The notes: generated by a model from the letters alone, not told the origin. A DNA stretch of 64,000 nucleotides from Desulfurococcaceae archaeon MEX13E-LK6-19 (GCA_029637525.1 CP072660.1:1327612-1391611); one strand, 5' to 3'. Positions 45,058-55,131 are shown, counted from the first letter of the stretch. Numbers and translations: made by a program.

Positions 45058-46449
45058 TCACCCCCCGATAGTTATCTTCTTGACACGTATATGCGGGCCA
45101 CCATCACCCACTCTAGCCAACTGCCCATCCTTACCGCATCCACCGAAAACACTTGTCTTAACCTTGAGGTCTTTTGCAACAGCGTCAACATTCTTCAGTG
45201 TCTCGAGGATCATGCCAGAGAGCATTACGCCGCGTACAAGCTCCTTGATCTCTCCCTTCTCGATCAAGTAGCTTGGACCAGCTGTAAACGTGAACGTACC
45301 CATGCTCGTATCAACCTGCCCTCCCAAAGCACCACGTCCACGTACGTAGACACCCTTCTTGACTCCTTCAAATAATTCTTCGACACTATAGTCGCCGGGC
45401 TCCATGTAGGTGTTTGTCTGCCTGACAAGAACCTGATGCTCATAGTCTTGTGCACGCGCATTACCAGTGAGCTCCATGCCGAGCAATGTTGCTGTTGTAC
45501 GTGATTGCAGGAATCTCTTCAAGACACCATTCTCCACCGTCTTGACTTTCCTCTTCTTGACACCCTCGTCGTCGTAGGGAACAAAATATCCTCCCTCAAT
45601 AAGACCGTCATCGACTATTGTCACGTGCTTACTGGCTACTTTCTCTCCAACTTTACCATAGAGAATACTTCCTTTCCCCGCCACGATGTCTCCTTCTGTT
45701 GCATGACCAAATGCTTCATGGAGAAGGAGACCTACCATCTCGTTATCTAGTATGGCCGTGTACGTACCTGGCTTGATCGCCTTGGCTTGTGTTGCTTTGA
45801 CGGCTAGGTCCGAGACTTCTCTAGCAAAACCCGTGAGGTCAAGGCTTTTTATGTACTCCCATCCAGCAACCATGCTTCGTGAATCATATACTCTCTCCAT
45901 AACGCCTGCACGAGAGGCAATACTATACTGTCCAACACCTACAAGCCTAACCTCCACATCAACGTAGTCTCCTTCTGTTGACGCAAAGATCCTGTGGTCG
46001 TATTGTATCCCTAGTCTTGTTGTAGAGGATACAACTCCTTCTATTTCTCTAGACGCTTTATTCATCTCTTTCACTATACCGACCTTCTCCTCAGGATCAA
46101 TGGTCAAGGGGTCTATGGAGTATTTAGAGGAGATCTTGTCTTTTGATACAGGTTTCTCAGCGAGTTTTACTTTCTTGCCACCATAGCTCATTGCCCGAGC
46201 TGTCTTGATCGCTTTTTCTATAGCAATACGTATAGACTCCTTGTCTAGATTGTTTGTTGCGGAGAAACCTTCAAATCCATCAACAATAACTCTTATACCA
46301 ACACCCTTCTTCCTAGTAACACTATACTCACGCAAAACCCCATTATCCATGAGAACAAGCTCATACACATATTCTTGGTATAGAACACTAGCGTAGCTAG
46401 CACCCTTACTAACAGCTTCATCCAGTATAGGTTTAGGGTCAAAAGACAA
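45058..46449 (-). CDS. tldD: TldD-family metalloprotease
   Basis: 463 residues. LLHEAFGHATEGD near residue 240 contains the zinc HExxxH motif (HEAFGH); ELTGNARAQDYEHQVLVRQTNTYMEPGDYS and SVFGGCGKDGQLARVGDGGPHIRV are conserved TldD regions, the latter including the distal zinc cysteine. With TldE it digests peptides inside the cell. TTG 46449 with GGAGGG upstream. First gene of the pair. Confidence 0.94.
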   Translation of the reverse strand: MSFDPKPILDEAVSKGASYASVLYQEYVYELVLMDNGVLREYSVTRKKGVGIRVIVDGFEGFSATNNLDKESIRIAIEKAIKTARAMSYGGKKVKLAEKPVSKDKISSKYSIDPLTIDPEEKVGIVKEMNKASREIEGVVSSTTRLGIQYDHRIFASTEGDYVDVEVRLVGVGQYSIASRAGVMERVYDSRSMVAGWEYIKSLDLTGFAREVSDLAVKATQAKAIKPGTYTAILDNEMVGLLLHEAFGHATEGDIVAGKGSILYGKVGEKVASKHVTIVDDGLIEGGYFVPYDDEGVKKRKVKTVENGVLKRFLQSRTTATLLGMELTGNARAQDYEHQVLVRQTNTYMEPGDYSVEELFEGVKKGVYVRGRGALGGQVDTSMGTFTFTAGPSYLIEKGEIKELVRGVMLSGMILETLKNVDAVAKDLKVKTSVFGGCGKDGQLARVGDGGPHIRVKKITIGG

Positions 46450-46660
46450 AACTACGTCCCTCCAAGACCATAGGGTTTAAACATAGTGATTTAAATAATT
46501 ATCTAGACTTCAGACTATCTATTAACATAGAGCTAGGTAATCGGAGCCTGTTTAACCTACTAATATCACGGTAACTCAGCCCACCAGCAATACTGTTTCC
46601 CTACAGCACGACCTGGAGTACGCGTAGAATTTTATTGAATAGTGTATACAAGCAATAATA

Positions 46661-46682
46661 TTGTTCCAGAGGGCTGGAACAA
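46661..46682. repeat. Perfect inverted repeat
   Basis: TTGTTCCAG (46661-46669) and CTGGAACAA (46674-46682) pair perfectly around AGGG. It lies in the 333-base gap 46450-46782, about 50 bases before the TATA box of the exported protein gene. It could be an operator or an RNA hairpin; no T-tract follows directly, so a terminator is unlikely. No other feature is visible between it and the tldD start. Confidence 0.5.
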
Positions 46683-46721
46683 CCAGTCATTTCGCGGTGA
46701 AGGATTGTTTCATCTTGCCCC

Positions 46722-46765
46722 TTTTATAAACCAAACACCAAACTGTCTCCCAGGGAAAACCTGGG
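46722..46765 (+). promoter_or_regulatory. TATA box and 5' leader hairpin
   Basis: TTTTATAAA (46722-46730) predicts transcription from about 46750. Exactly there CCCAGG (46749-46754) pairs with CCTGGG (46760-46765) around GAAAA, so the mRNA of the exported protein would begin with a hairpin, followed by GGTGA (46771-46775) and the ATG. A capping 5' hairpin can stabilise messages; that role is inferred. Confidence 0.5.
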
Positions 46766-46782
46766 TGAAAGGTGAGTAGGGT

Positions 46783-48030
46783 ATGGAGAACACTTACCTC
46801 AAAGCTTTAGGATTAATCCTTGTGGCGCTAATAGGAGCATCTATAACAGGAGTAGCTATGCCTGTTATGGCTTGGAGTGTACCAGCCACACAGGCGGAGG
46901 AAGACAAACCCTGGTGGGCTAAACTAAACCTTACATTCGATGAGGCAGTGGCACTGGCATGGACTGTAAGAAACGAGACATACCCATTATTCATTTGGGC
47001 AAACAACTACTTATCTGAATACAATATAACTATAGCAGAGAAGCTATTAGAGCGTGGAGACTACTTCCTAGAGAAAGCATACAACCTAAGTGAGACAAAC
47101 GAGACACTAGCCACGGGATACGCATTCGTGGCAGCATTATTCTACGGCCGTGCACCAGTAACAGCATACATAGTACTAGGTAAGACCATTAGAGAGAATC
47201 TCGGCACCAACAACACACTAACAAACGAGTCAGTAATAGCAGTAATTGAGAAGGCAACTGAGCTCAAGGGACTACTCGACAACGCTACAAAGGTTGCTGA
47301 GGACTACAATGTAACAGTACCAGACATTGTATTCCTACTTGAAGCAAAAGGTGTTTCAGAACTCAACTTAAGCCAGCAACTACTAGAAGAAGGCTACCTA
47401 GGCCTAGCACTAAGATCAGCTATTAGAGGATATCACCTATTCGTGAGAGCCTACGGCGTATTAATCAAGGCCACGTTTGCCTACTACCTTGGCATCGATA
47501 TAACAGTCGTACACAGGCTATCACAGAAGATCACTACACAGCGTGTAGACGTCCAGGAGAGAGTCCAGAAAGTCCTTGAGAGACTACCAGAACACGTTAG
47601 AGAAAAGATCATGGAGCGCTGGAGAGAAAGACGCGAGCTAGGGCCAGAAGCCATTAAGGAAGCGGTCAGACAAGTCGTTTGCGAGTACAAGGCAAAGCTA
47701 AAGAACATAAGCATTGAGCAAACCACAAGGATTCTCGTCAGAGTAATAATCGTGGCAAGAGCCTTACCAGGTGACACAGGTCTAGCTATACAGCAGTGGA
47801 TGAGAGCGAAGGGATTAGTTACACCAAAACAAATCTACAACTACATAAAAGTACTAGTAAACAAGACATGTGAAGAATACAACGTCACAGGAATACTACT
47901 GATAAACAAGACCCTAGAGGTCTTAAGTCAAGAGATAAAGAACACAACAGGCATTGAAGTAGACCTAGTACATGTATTCTACGTACTAATAGTAGTACAC
48001 GTTGCCACACACCACAAGCACCATCCATAA
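46783..48030 (+). CDS. Exported helical glycoprotein, unknown
   Basis: 415 residues. Signal peptide with hydrophobic core about residues 8-30 and likely cleavage after VPATQA. The mature part is almost entirely helical, with about a dozen N-X-S/T sequons concentrated in the first half and near the C-terminus, one basic coiled segment (EKIMERWRERRELGP) and a final HHKHHP that could bind metal. Clean ATG with GGTGA at 7 bases. Codon use is unusually A/T-third-position and uniform, in keeping with an abundant surface protein. No family recognised; it may be part of the cell envelope together with the next gene. Confidence 0.75.
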   Translation: MENTYLKALGLILVALIGASITGVAMPVMAWSVPATQAEEDKPWWAKLNLTFDEAVALAWTVRNETYPLFIWANNYLSEYNITIAEKLLERGDYFLEKAYNLSETNETLATGYAFVAALFYGRAPVTAYIVLGKTIRENLGTNNTLTNESVIAVIEKATELKGLLDNATKVAEDYNVTVPDIVFLLEAKGVSELNLSQQLLEEGYLGLALRSAIRGYHLFVRAYGVLIKATFAYYLGIDITVVHRLSQKITTQRVDVQERVQKVLERLPEHVREKIMERWRERRELGPEAIKEAVRQVVCEYKAKLKNISIEQTTRILVRVIIVARALPGDTGLAIQQWMRAKGLVTPKQIYNYIKVLVNKTCEEYNVTGILLINKTLEVLSQEIKNTTGIEVDLVHVFYVLIVVHVATHHKHHP

Positions 48031-48133
48031 GAGCATAAGTCTTTTTCCTCAGTATTCGTTTGTAAAAACGTAAATATTTTTTTGCTATTATTTCCAATTA
48101 TCTTTCTGAAGAGCGTAAGGAGGGGATGTATGC

Positions 48134-48952
48134 GTGACAAAATATGTATTTTTGTTCATGTTACTTTTTGCTACTGCCCTGCTTGCTGTGCCGAGTGTTG
48201 TTGAGGCACAGACAATAAGCAAGATAAGCATTGCAATCAACTACGACCCAGTGCTCGATATAGCTATTGCTGAATACAACATAGTGTTTGACCAAGCAAT
48301 TAGTGGAGGTGTTGTCGTCGACATACCGCTGATAGTTGGTGAGACAGTAGAGATCATAAATGTTACTGGTGATGCAGGGCAAGTATTCCTATACGACTAT
48401 AATGCTGATACACACACCCTGACAGTATTCGCCAACGAGACAACGTCAATAACAGTATACTACACGACAACAGGGCTCTTCGAAGAAGTCGCCCCAGACA
48501 CCTTCAACGGCTTAATTGATTTATCAGAGTATACTGCTGGAACACTAGAGTTCACACTAACAATAGTTGGCATATACACTGTAGAAATAGATCCTACCGA
48601 GAACACTAGAGTCGACTACACTAGCGATACAACAATAATAACTATAACAGCGCCAGATGTTTACACGCTATTTATATATGCTCAAGTAGGAGAGCTAACA
48701 ACCACTACTACGACAACCACAACTACAACGACTACAACAACCACGACAACTACTACGACGACAACAACTACTACAACGCCTGAAGAAACTGAAACAGAGA
48801 CAACACCAACTACTACGACAACTACTACCACAACAACTACAGAAACATCAGTAGCACCACAACCAGGAGTAAACATTGGGTTGATTGCCGCAATAATAGT
48901 GATTATATTAATAGTTGTAGGACTCCTAGCGTACACTAAGATGAAGAAGTAG
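48134..48952 (+). CDS. Exported protein with Thr-rich stalk and C-terminal anchor
   Basis: 272 residues. Type I signal peptide (cleavage after VVEA, near residue 25), a beta-rich extracellular domain of about 160 residues, an uninterrupted run of 27 threonines, an acidic PEETETETTP segment, a second run of 11 threonines, then a membrane helix near 248-268 and KMKK. This is the architecture of S-layer-associated or surface glycoproteins with an O-glycosylated stalk. The Thr runs use all four ACN codons, so they are kept by selection on the protein, not by DNA slippage. GTG 48134 with AGGAGGGG at 8 bases and a TATA at about 48071. Confidence 0.8.
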   Translation: MTKYVFLFMLLFATALLAVPSVVEAQTISKISIAINYDPVLDIAIAEYNIVFDQAISGGVVVDIPLIVGETVEIINVTGDAGQVFLYDYNADTHTLTVFANETTSITVYYTTTGLFEEVAPDTFNGLIDLSEYTAGTLEFTLTIVGIYTVEIDPTENTRVDYTSDTTIITITAPDVYTLFIYAQVGELTTTTTTTTTTTTTTTTTTTTTTTTTTTPEETETETTPTTTTTTTTTTTETSVAPQPGVNIGLIAAIIVIILIVVGLLAYTKMKK

Positions 48953-49105
48953 ATCTAGGATATATGTTAGGTTGCACGTCTCCCTACTAGGTTACTATTT
49001 TTTCATTCATCGTTTGCTGTTTTTCAGTTTTTATAGGTAGACTATTTAATTTATTATAAGCAAGAACTTGTTTTACTCATCAGCCCACGAGAGGTGTTGT
49101 TTGCT

Positions 49106-50668
49106 TTGGCTAAATATGTTTTATCAATAGATCAGGGTACAACTGGTACTCGTGCCGCATTATTTAATGAGAATGGAGAACTTGTTGGCTATGCTTATAG
49201 GGAGCATAGACAGATTTATCCCAAACCCGGATGGCTTGAACACGATCCCCTGGAGATTTGGGAGAACACACGTATTGTCATAAGAGAAGTTCTTGAGAAG
49301 ACCAAGGTTAACCCTAGGGATATAGCTGCTATAGGTGTCACTAATCAAAGAGAAACAATTGTCGTATGGGATCCAAGGAATGGTAGACCATTGTATAACG
49401 CTATTGTATGGCAGTGTAGGAGAACAGCTCCTCTTGTCGAGAAGCTGAGGAAGTACAGGAAGACTATATACAAGAAGACTGGTCTTGTACCAGATGCCTA
49501 TTTCTCTTCGACAAAAATCTGGTGGCTTCTAGACAATGTCCCGGGGCTTAGAGAGAAGGCGGTACGTGGAGAAGCATTGTTTGGGACAATCGATACATGG
49601 ATTATTTGGAATCTCACACGAGGCTCAAAGAATACTCCTACGCCGGAGCGTGGCGGTGCTCATGTCACAGACTACTCTAATGCCTCGAGGACAATGATCT
49701 TTAATATATCGAAGCTTGACTGGGACGATGAACTCCTTGAAATCCAAGGCAAGATCCCTAGGGAGGCACTACCATTACCTCTCCCATCATCATACATCTA
49801 CGGCTACACGGGGCCCGATGTCAGTGAGAAACTATTCAACAACGTTTCTATACCGGTTGCAGGTGATGCTGGTGATCAGCAGGCAGCCTTGTTTGGCCAA
49901 GTAGGGTTTAGGGAAGGTGATGTAAAGTGTACCTATGGCACAGGCAATTTTGTCCTAATGAATACTGGTAGTAAACGTGTTAAATCAAAACATGGGCTGT
50001 TGACAACAATCTTCTACTCTCTGGAGAAAAACAAGGCTGTCTACGCAGTCGAGGGAAGCATATTTGTTACTGGTGCTGCAGTCAAATGGCTCCGGGACAG
50101 CTTGAAGATCATAGACACTGCTGCTGAAACAGAGGATCTAGCTAAATCTCTTGCAAGCAATGAGGGAGTCTATTTCGTCCCGGCATTCGTCGGACTAGGT
50201 ACGCCATACTGGGATATGTACGCTAGAGGGCTAATCATAGGTATCACGGGCAAAACCACCAGGGCACATTTGGCACGCGCGGTACTAGAAGCAATAGCCT
50301 ACTTGACACGAGACGTCATAGAGGTTATGAAGAAGGACACTGGGCTTGAGATAAAGGTATTGAAGGTTGACGGTGGTGCTTCAAAGAACAACTTCTTGAT
50401 GCAATTCCAAGCTGATATCCTTGGAGTCAGAGTAATCAGGCCAGTTATACTCGAGACAACATCTCTCGGAGCAGCATATCTAGCGGGCTTAGCCGTCGGT
50501 GTATGGAAGAATCTCGATGAGATAATCCGTCTATGGAGACCTGAGAAAGAGTTTACGCCACGCATGAGTGTTGAAGAGAGGGAGAAACTCTATAGTGGAT
50601 GGAAGCAAGCCGTGGAACGCGCTCTAGGCTGGGCAAAAGAAGTCCCATGGGCTTATGGACTAGAGTAA
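49106..50668 (+). CDS. glpK: Glycerol kinase
   Basis: About 520 residues, FGGY family. [18 protein letters not shown] start, [39 protein letters not shown] (ATP region), [14 protein letters not shown] and [20 protein letters not shown] are diagnostic of GlpK over other sugar kinases. It makes sn-glycerol-3-phosphate. TTG 49106 has GAGAGGTG at 9 bases and gives the standard N-terminus; GTG 49094 overlaps the ribosome site. An insert near residue 180 ([11 protein letters not shown]) is seen. First gene of the glp operon. Confidence 0.96.
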   Translation: MAKYVLSIDQGTTGTRAALFNENGELVGYAYREHRQIYPKPGWLEHDPLEIWENTRIVIREVLEKTKVNPRDIAAIGVTNQRETIVVWDPRNGRPLYNAIVWQCRRTAPLVEKLRKYRKTIYKKTGLVPDAYFSSTKIWWLLDNVPGLREKAVRGEALFGTIDTWIIWNLTRGSKNTPTPERGGAHVTDYSNASRTMIFNISKLDWDDELLEIQGKIPREALPLPLPSSYIYGYTGPDVSEKLFNNVSIPVAGDAGDQQAALFGQVGFREGDVKCTYGTGNFVLMNTGSKRVKSKHGLLTTIFYSLEKNKAVYAVEGSIFVTGAAVKWLRDSLKIIDTAAETEDLAKSLASNEGVYFVPAFVGLGTPYWDMYARGLIIGITGKTTRAHLARAVLEAIAYLTRDVIEVMKKDTGLEIKVLKVDGGASKNNFLMQFQADILGVRVIRPVILETTSLGAAYLAGLAVGVWKNLDEIIRLWRPEKEFTPRMSVEEREKLYSGWKQAVERALGWAKEVPWAYGLE

Positions 50669-50701
50669 CAAAACAAGAGCCGAGGATCATAGGTGGGGGT
50701 T

Positions 50702-52186
50702 ATGGGGAAGACACGGGTACTGATAATTGGCGCTGGGATTACTGGTCTCTCCATAGCACGTGTTCTCAGTATGTATGAGAATCTTGACGTGGTTGTTGTC
50801 GAGAAAGAACCTGATGTTGGGTGGGGTGCTACCAAGGCTAATACAGCTATAATCCATCCATGCCATGAAGAAGACCCCGACAAGCATCCACTCAGAGCAA
50901 AACTATGCTTGGAGGGGCATGACCTCTGGTATAAGTGGACTAAAGAACTCGATATACCCGTGAAGTGGCCTGGGGAACTCATAGTCGCGACAAACGATGA
51001 AGAGGCTAGTGCTCTTAAACACTATCTAAGCCTTGGTATGAGAAACGGTGTAGCTGGCGTAAGAATTGTTGACAAAGAAGAGCTTGCCGCTCTAGAGCCG
51101 AACGTGAACCCTAATGCTATAGCTGGCTTGTGGGCGCCTACAGCCGGACAGATGAGTCCTTGGGAGGCAGCTGTTGCTCTCGCTGAAAACAGTGTATCCA
51201 ATGGTGCCAGAATCCTCTTTGAGACAGAGGTAAAACGTGTTGTTGTCAGGGAGAAGAAGGTTGTTGGTGTAGAGACTAATAATGGTTTCATCGAAGCAGA
51301 CATGGTTATCAATGCCGCTGGCATCCATGCAGACGAGATCTCTAGGTCTGCTGGTATAGACGAGTTCACTATTTTCCCGAGGAGAGGAGAATACGTTATC
51401 TACGATGAAGATGTCGACATCAAGGTTAAACGGATCGTACACACGGCACCGACACCCAAAACCAAGGGAGTCTATGTCACCACAACACTTGAAGGGAACC
51501 TGCTGATAGGCCCTACGGCCGAGGACCTGCCCATTGATGCCAAGGAGGAAAAGTCTACTACAAGAAATGGGATCAAGTACATACTAGAAGCCGCCAAGAA
51601 GATCCTTAAGACTATTCCTCCAAGGACAAAAATCATCAGGATGTTCGCTGGCTTGAGACCAGAGCCCTCCACGGGAAGCTTCATCATAAAATTCTATGAA
51701 GAGCCATGGGGCTTCATAAACGTGGCTGGGATAAGGTCTCCTGGATTAACAGCAGCACCGGCAATAGCCTATTATGTAAGAGACATGATTGCCGAGAGAA
51801 CTAGTCTCGTGGAAAAGAGGAAATGGAACCCGATAAGAAGAGGGATCAAAAGAATCAGTAGAATGAACCAGGATGAGAAAGCCAGAATCGTTAAGGAAAA
51901 CCCCAGGTACGGTAGGATCATTTGCTTGTGCAAGGAGGTGTCGGAAGCAGAGATCATTGAGGCGATAAAACGTATGAAAGCCATTGGGGTCAAGACTATT
52001 ACTCTTGACGGGATAAAGTTTAGGACACATGCTATGTTCGGTAGATGCCAGGGATCGTTCTGTAGACTGAGAATAGCCCTCTTGATATCAAGAGAACAAG
52101 ACATACCTCTGTGGAAAGTCAGCTTCAAGGGATCCGGGAGCGAGTACGGTGTCGGTGAGGTGAAAGAGGTTTTCAAGGAGGTGTAA
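50702..52186 (+). CDS. glpA: Glycerol-3-phosphate dehydrogenase with BFD [2Fe-2S] domain (GlpA-type)
   Basis: About 494 residues. Residues 1-375 are a DAO-type FAD oxidoreductase (VLIIGAGITGLSIARVL, WGATKANTAIIHPCHEE, RMFAGLRPEPSTGSF, VAGIRSPGLTAAPAIA). The C-terminal 100 residues contain IICLCKEVSEAEI and GRCQGSFCR, the four-cysteine BFD-like [2Fe-2S] domain. It oxidises glycerol-3-phosphate to dihydroxyacetone phosphate. ATG 50702 with GGTGG at 6 bases. Followed after 3 bases by a pyridine nucleotide oxidoreductase, which probably accepts the electrons. Confidence 0.93.
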   Translation: MGKTRVLIIGAGITGLSIARVLSMYENLDVVVVEKEPDVGWGATKANTAIIHPCHEEDPDKHPLRAKLCLEGHDLWYKWTKELDIPVKWPGELIVATNDEEASALKHYLSLGMRNGVAGVRIVDKEELAALEPNVNPNAIAGLWAPTAGQMSPWEAAVALAENSVSNGARILFETEVKRVVVREKKVVGVETNNGFIEADMVINAAGIHADEISRSAGIDEFTIFPRRGEYVIYDEDVDIKVKRIVHTAPTPKTKGVYVTTTLEGNLLIGPTAEDLPIDAKEEKSTTRNGIKYILEAAKKILKTIPPRTKIIRMFAGLRPEPSTGSFIIKFYEEPWGFINVAGIRSPGLTAAPAIAYYVRDMIAERTSLVEKRKWNPIRRGIKRISRMNQDEKARIVKENPRYGRIICLCKEVSEAEIIEAIKRMKAIGVKTITLDGIKFRTHAMFGRCQGSFCRLRIALLISREQDIPLWKVSFKGSGSEYGVGEVKEVFKEV

Positions 52187-52189
52187 GAC

Positions 52190-53440
52190 ATGGCCGGGCT
52201 TGTCTACGACGTAGTCGTTATAGGTGGTGGTCCAGCTGGTTTAGCAGCGGCAATAAAGACTACGGAGTATGGTCTCAAGACTCTTGTGCTTGAACAGGGA
52301 GAGAAGCTAGGCGGGATAACGCTACAGTGTATACACCCGGGTTTCGGAATCCATTACTTCAAGGAGGATCTTACTGGGCCAGAGTTCATTTATAGGTTCA
52401 TCAAGAAGATCGAGTCTCTTGGCGTGGAGTACTATACGAACGCCTATGTTGAGTCCATAGAGTATCGTAGCATCATGGAGAAAAAGATCTCGGTCATAAT
52501 GCCGGGTAGAGTACTCGATATCACTACAAAGACTATAATCTACACCACGGGTGCAAGAGAGAGGCATAGATACGAGATCAATATACCTGGAGCTAATGTC
52601 AGCGGCGTCTATACGGCTGGAGAAGCACAGGCAATGATGGACCTATGGGGTGTTATGCCCGGCAAGAGAGTAGTCATAGTGGGCTCTGGAGACGTAGGAT
52701 TGATTATGGCCAGACGCTTCGCCCTCGAGGGAGCTAGAGTCGAGGCTGTAATAGAGATCCTGCCTTACCCCGGTGGTTTAACCAGGAATATAGTACAGTG
52801 CTTGAAAGACTATAACATACCATTGTATCTCAGCCACGCTGTAGTAGAGATAAAGGGACGTAAACGCGTCGAGAAAGTAGTCGTGGCAAAAGTCAACGAG
52901 AACCTAGAGCCAATACCAGGAACCGAGAGAGAAATTGAATGCGATACAGTGGTCATAGCGGCTGGGCTCATACCACAGGTTAGGCTTCTCGAGAAACTAG
53001 GCGTACCAATAGACCCGGCTACACGTGGACCCATAGTCAACGACTACCTTGAGACCAGTATACCCGGGATATTCGTTGCAGGCAACGCACTGGTGATAAA
53101 CGATTTTGTTGACTACGCTGTAGAACAGGGAGAACAGGCAGCTGATGGAGCTCGTTTATTCATAGAAAACAAGGGTATACACACCAGGAAATGGAGGAGA
53201 ATAGTCAAAGGCAGGAACATAAGGCTCGCCGTCCCACACTATGTTAGTGGAGACAAGGACGTCGTATTATACGCTAGAGTCAAGTGGCCAGAAGACAATG
53301 TATGGTTTAGAATCCCGGAGACTGGTAGGAAGCTGTTCATGCCTAAGGTAAGACCCGCCGAAATGATCAGGTATGTCTTAGCTAAAGACGATATCCTCAA
53401 GACTACCGACAAGATAACCCTGGAGGTCTCCGGGCAATGA
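52190..53440 (+). CDS. FAD/NAD(P)-dependent oxidoreductase, partner of GlpA
   Basis: 416 residues. VVIGGGPAGLAAAIKTTEYG binds FAD, VVIVGSGDVGLIMARRFALEGA binds NAD(P), and GIFVAGNALVINDFVDYAVEQGEQAA closes the FAD site. LGGITLQCIHPGFG near residue 40 has the cysteine-histidine pair common to the glp-associated members. ATG 52190, stop overlapping the DUF1667 gene by four bases. Likely passes electrons from the GlpA Fe-S cluster to NAD(P) or another carrier. Confidence 0.9.
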   Translation: MAGLVYDVVVIGGGPAGLAAAIKTTEYGLKTLVLEQGEKLGGITLQCIHPGFGIHYFKEDLTGPEFIYRFIKKIESLGVEYYTNAYVESIEYRSIMEKKISVIMPGRVLDITTKTIIYTTGARERHRYEINIPGANVSGVYTAGEAQAMMDLWGVMPGKRVVIVGSGDVGLIMARRFALEGARVEAVIEILPYPGGLTRNIVQCLKDYNIPLYLSHAVVEIKGRKRVEKVVVAKVNENLEPIPGTEREIECDTVVIAAGLIPQVRLLEKLGVPIDPATRGPIVNDYLETSIPGIFVAGNALVINDFVDYAVEQGEQAADGARLFIENKGIHTRKWRRIVKGRNIRLAVPHYVSGDKDVVLYARVKWPEDNVWFRIPETGRKLFMPKVRPAEMIRYVLAKDDILKTTDKITLEVSGQ

Positions 53441-53811
53441 CTCGGGTTGTGAGGAAAGTATTGTGTATAGTTTGTCCTCGTGGCTGCGAAGTCAAGGTAG
53501 TGATCGAGGGTGGAGAGATAAAGTCTATTGAAGGCAATGCTTGTCCTCGTGGAGCAGAGTACGCTGTAACGGAAGTCAGGTCACCAAAAAGAGTGTTGAT
53601 GAGTGTTGTTAAGTGCAGAGACGGCGACTTACCTGTTGTCTCTGTGAAAACAGATAAACCCATACCGAAAGACAAGTTGCTCGAGGTCTCGAAGTATCTA
53701 GCCAACATAGAGGTAAAAGCTCCTGTCGAAATAGGCGATATTATTGTGGAGAATGTTCTTGGTCTCGGAGCAAATATTGTTGCAACAAGACCGTGTAGGA
53801 AACAAAAGTAG
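53437..53811 (+). CDS. DUF1667 protein, glp operon small subunit
   Basis: 124 residues. VLCIVCPRGCEVKVV (C10, C13, C17) and GNACPRGAEYAVTEV match the DUF1667 family, found beside GlpK-GlpA-type operons in Thermotogae and Firmicutes. The cysteine pattern resembles the N-terminal Fe-S site of molybdopterin oxidoreductases, so it may carry a cluster. ATG overlaps the preceding stop (ATGA). Probably the third subunit of the dehydrogenase complex. Confidence 0.9.
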   Translation: MTRVVRKVLCIVCPRGCEVKVVIEGGEIKSIEGNACPRGAEYAVTEVRSPKRVLMSVVKCRDGDLPVVSVKTDKPIPKDKLLEVSKYLANIEVKAPVEIGDIIVENVLGLGANIVATRPCRKQK

Positions 53812-53840
53812 AGGGAAAGAAAGGTTTGTTTTTAGACATA

Positions 53841-55130
53841 TTATTGTTGTTCTGCTCTAGCTTTATCTCTTGGATATGTTTTCGCTAGTATAATCCATGC
53901 TATGAGACTTATTATCCATAGCGAGACTATTAGTACAGCTGAGTACATTAGTGCTTGTTTTTCCTCAAATCCTATGTCCATGAAGTATTTCGAGAGCAAT
54001 GCGTATATTACTGGTCCCACGGCCCATCCTATAGTGTTGAGCACATTGTATACTGAGAAGACTGTTCCACGGATCTCTGGTTTGACTACATCGCTTATAA
54101 CGGAGTTTATGTTCGGGTAAGCGAATGTAGTGAACATCATTCCACATAGTGCTAGTATTGCTGGCGGTAATAGTGTTAACAAGTCTTCTTTACCATAGGG
54201 GTAGGGGTATGTTAGCATGGCGACCATTGCAGCGTAGCCTATTATGATGCCTATGATTGGTATCTTTACTCTAGCCAGTATGTCGCCTTTCTTTACTCTT
54301 CTGTCACTAAGTGTTCCGCCTATAACGTGTCCAAGAGCTATTGATAGTACTGCTATGGATACAACTAGTGATGCAGACTTCTTGCTTACGCCCCACTTAA
54401 CCTCGAAGTAATTTACAGCCCATAGGCTCAGCATACCCCATGGTATAGTCCATGCTATTATCTGGAGTATTATAATGAGTACTGTTGGTATCGCTAGTGC
54501 TTTCAATGCTTTCCTGAGACCGTACTTGCCTACTTCTTTCTTCTCAGCATACCCTATTGTTACTCCACGTGATATGACGTACAAGGGTATCGCGAAGACG
54601 AGGACGGCAAGACCTGTTGTCAGGTAGGCGTATCTCCATGTCAGTAGTATGCCGGCGATAACAAGGCCTATAGCCATGCCGAGGACGCTTGAAGCATAGT
54701 AGACAGCGTAGCCGGAGCCCCTCTTCTCTGATGGTACTACGTCTGCTATGAACGCGTAGATCACTGGGCCTATTCCTGTTATTGCTATACCGAATATCGT
54801 GAAGTATATCATTAGCTCGATGTATGATCTGGCTGTTGCTACTGCTAGAAGCGACAGCCCCATCATGACTCCTAGTACTGCAAGTACCTTCCTACGCCCT
54901 ATCTTGTCGGCAAGTACTCCCCAAAGGAACGAGAGGGCTAGACCTATTATCTGTGGTATAGTCCTGAGGAGCCCTGCGTATACTCTCCAGTCCTCTTTTG
55001 TACCAGGGATAAGTCCCTCTTTCCATAGCGTGTCAACAATAGCTGCTATCATGTAGTAGCCTGCAAAGTAGAATAAGACTAGTAGCCCGAGTAGCCCTAG
55101 TATAGGGCCTACACGTACTTTCTCGGCCAC
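53841..55130 (-). CDS. MFS transporter
   Basis: About 429 residues, twelve membrane segments. GVLADKIGRRKVLAVLG is the MFS loop 2-3 signature, repeated as GGTLSDRRVKKGD in the second half. GTG 55130 comes directly after the upstream hydrolase stop and has AGAGGTGG at 7 bases; TTG 55157 is less likely. The substrate is unknown. Its position between the glp operon and a hydrolase makes glycerol-3-phosphate, a glycerophosphodiester or a released acid plausible. Confidence 0.9.
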   Translation of the reverse strand: MAEKVRVGPILGLLGLLVLFYFAGYYMIAAIVDTLWKEGLIPGTKEDWRVYAGLLRTIPQIIGLALSFLWGVLADKIGRRKVLAVLGVMMGLSLLAVATARSYIELMIYFTIFGIAITGIGPVIYAFIADVVPSEKRGSGYAVYYASSVLGMAIGLVIAGILLTWRYAYLTTGLAVLVFAIPLYVISRGVTIGYAEKKEVGKYGLRKALKALAIPTVLIIILQIIAWTIPWGMLSLWAVNYFEVKWGVSKKSASLVVSIAVLSIALGHVIGGTLSDRRVKKGDILARVKIPIIGIIIGYAAMVAMLTYPYPYGKEDLLTLLPPAILALCGMMFTTFAYPNINSVISDVVKPEIRGTVFSVYNVLNTIGWAVGPVIYALLSKYFMDIGFEEKQALMYSAVLIVSLWIISLIAWIILAKTYPRDKARAEQQ

Positions 55131-55131
55131 T

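Noticed and set aside
46661-46682. Inverted repeat as an intrinsic terminator
   Set aside because: No T tract follows on either strand, and the nearest upstream gene (tldD) is transcribed away from it.
48697-48840. Threonine-coding run as a DNA microsatellite
   Set aside because: All four ACN codons are mixed without a repeating unit, so it is not a simple nucleotide repeat.
48682-48936. Long valine-rich open frame on the minus strand
   Set aside because: It is the complement of the threonine stalk of the exported protein at 48134; the ACN runs create GTN runs on the other strand.
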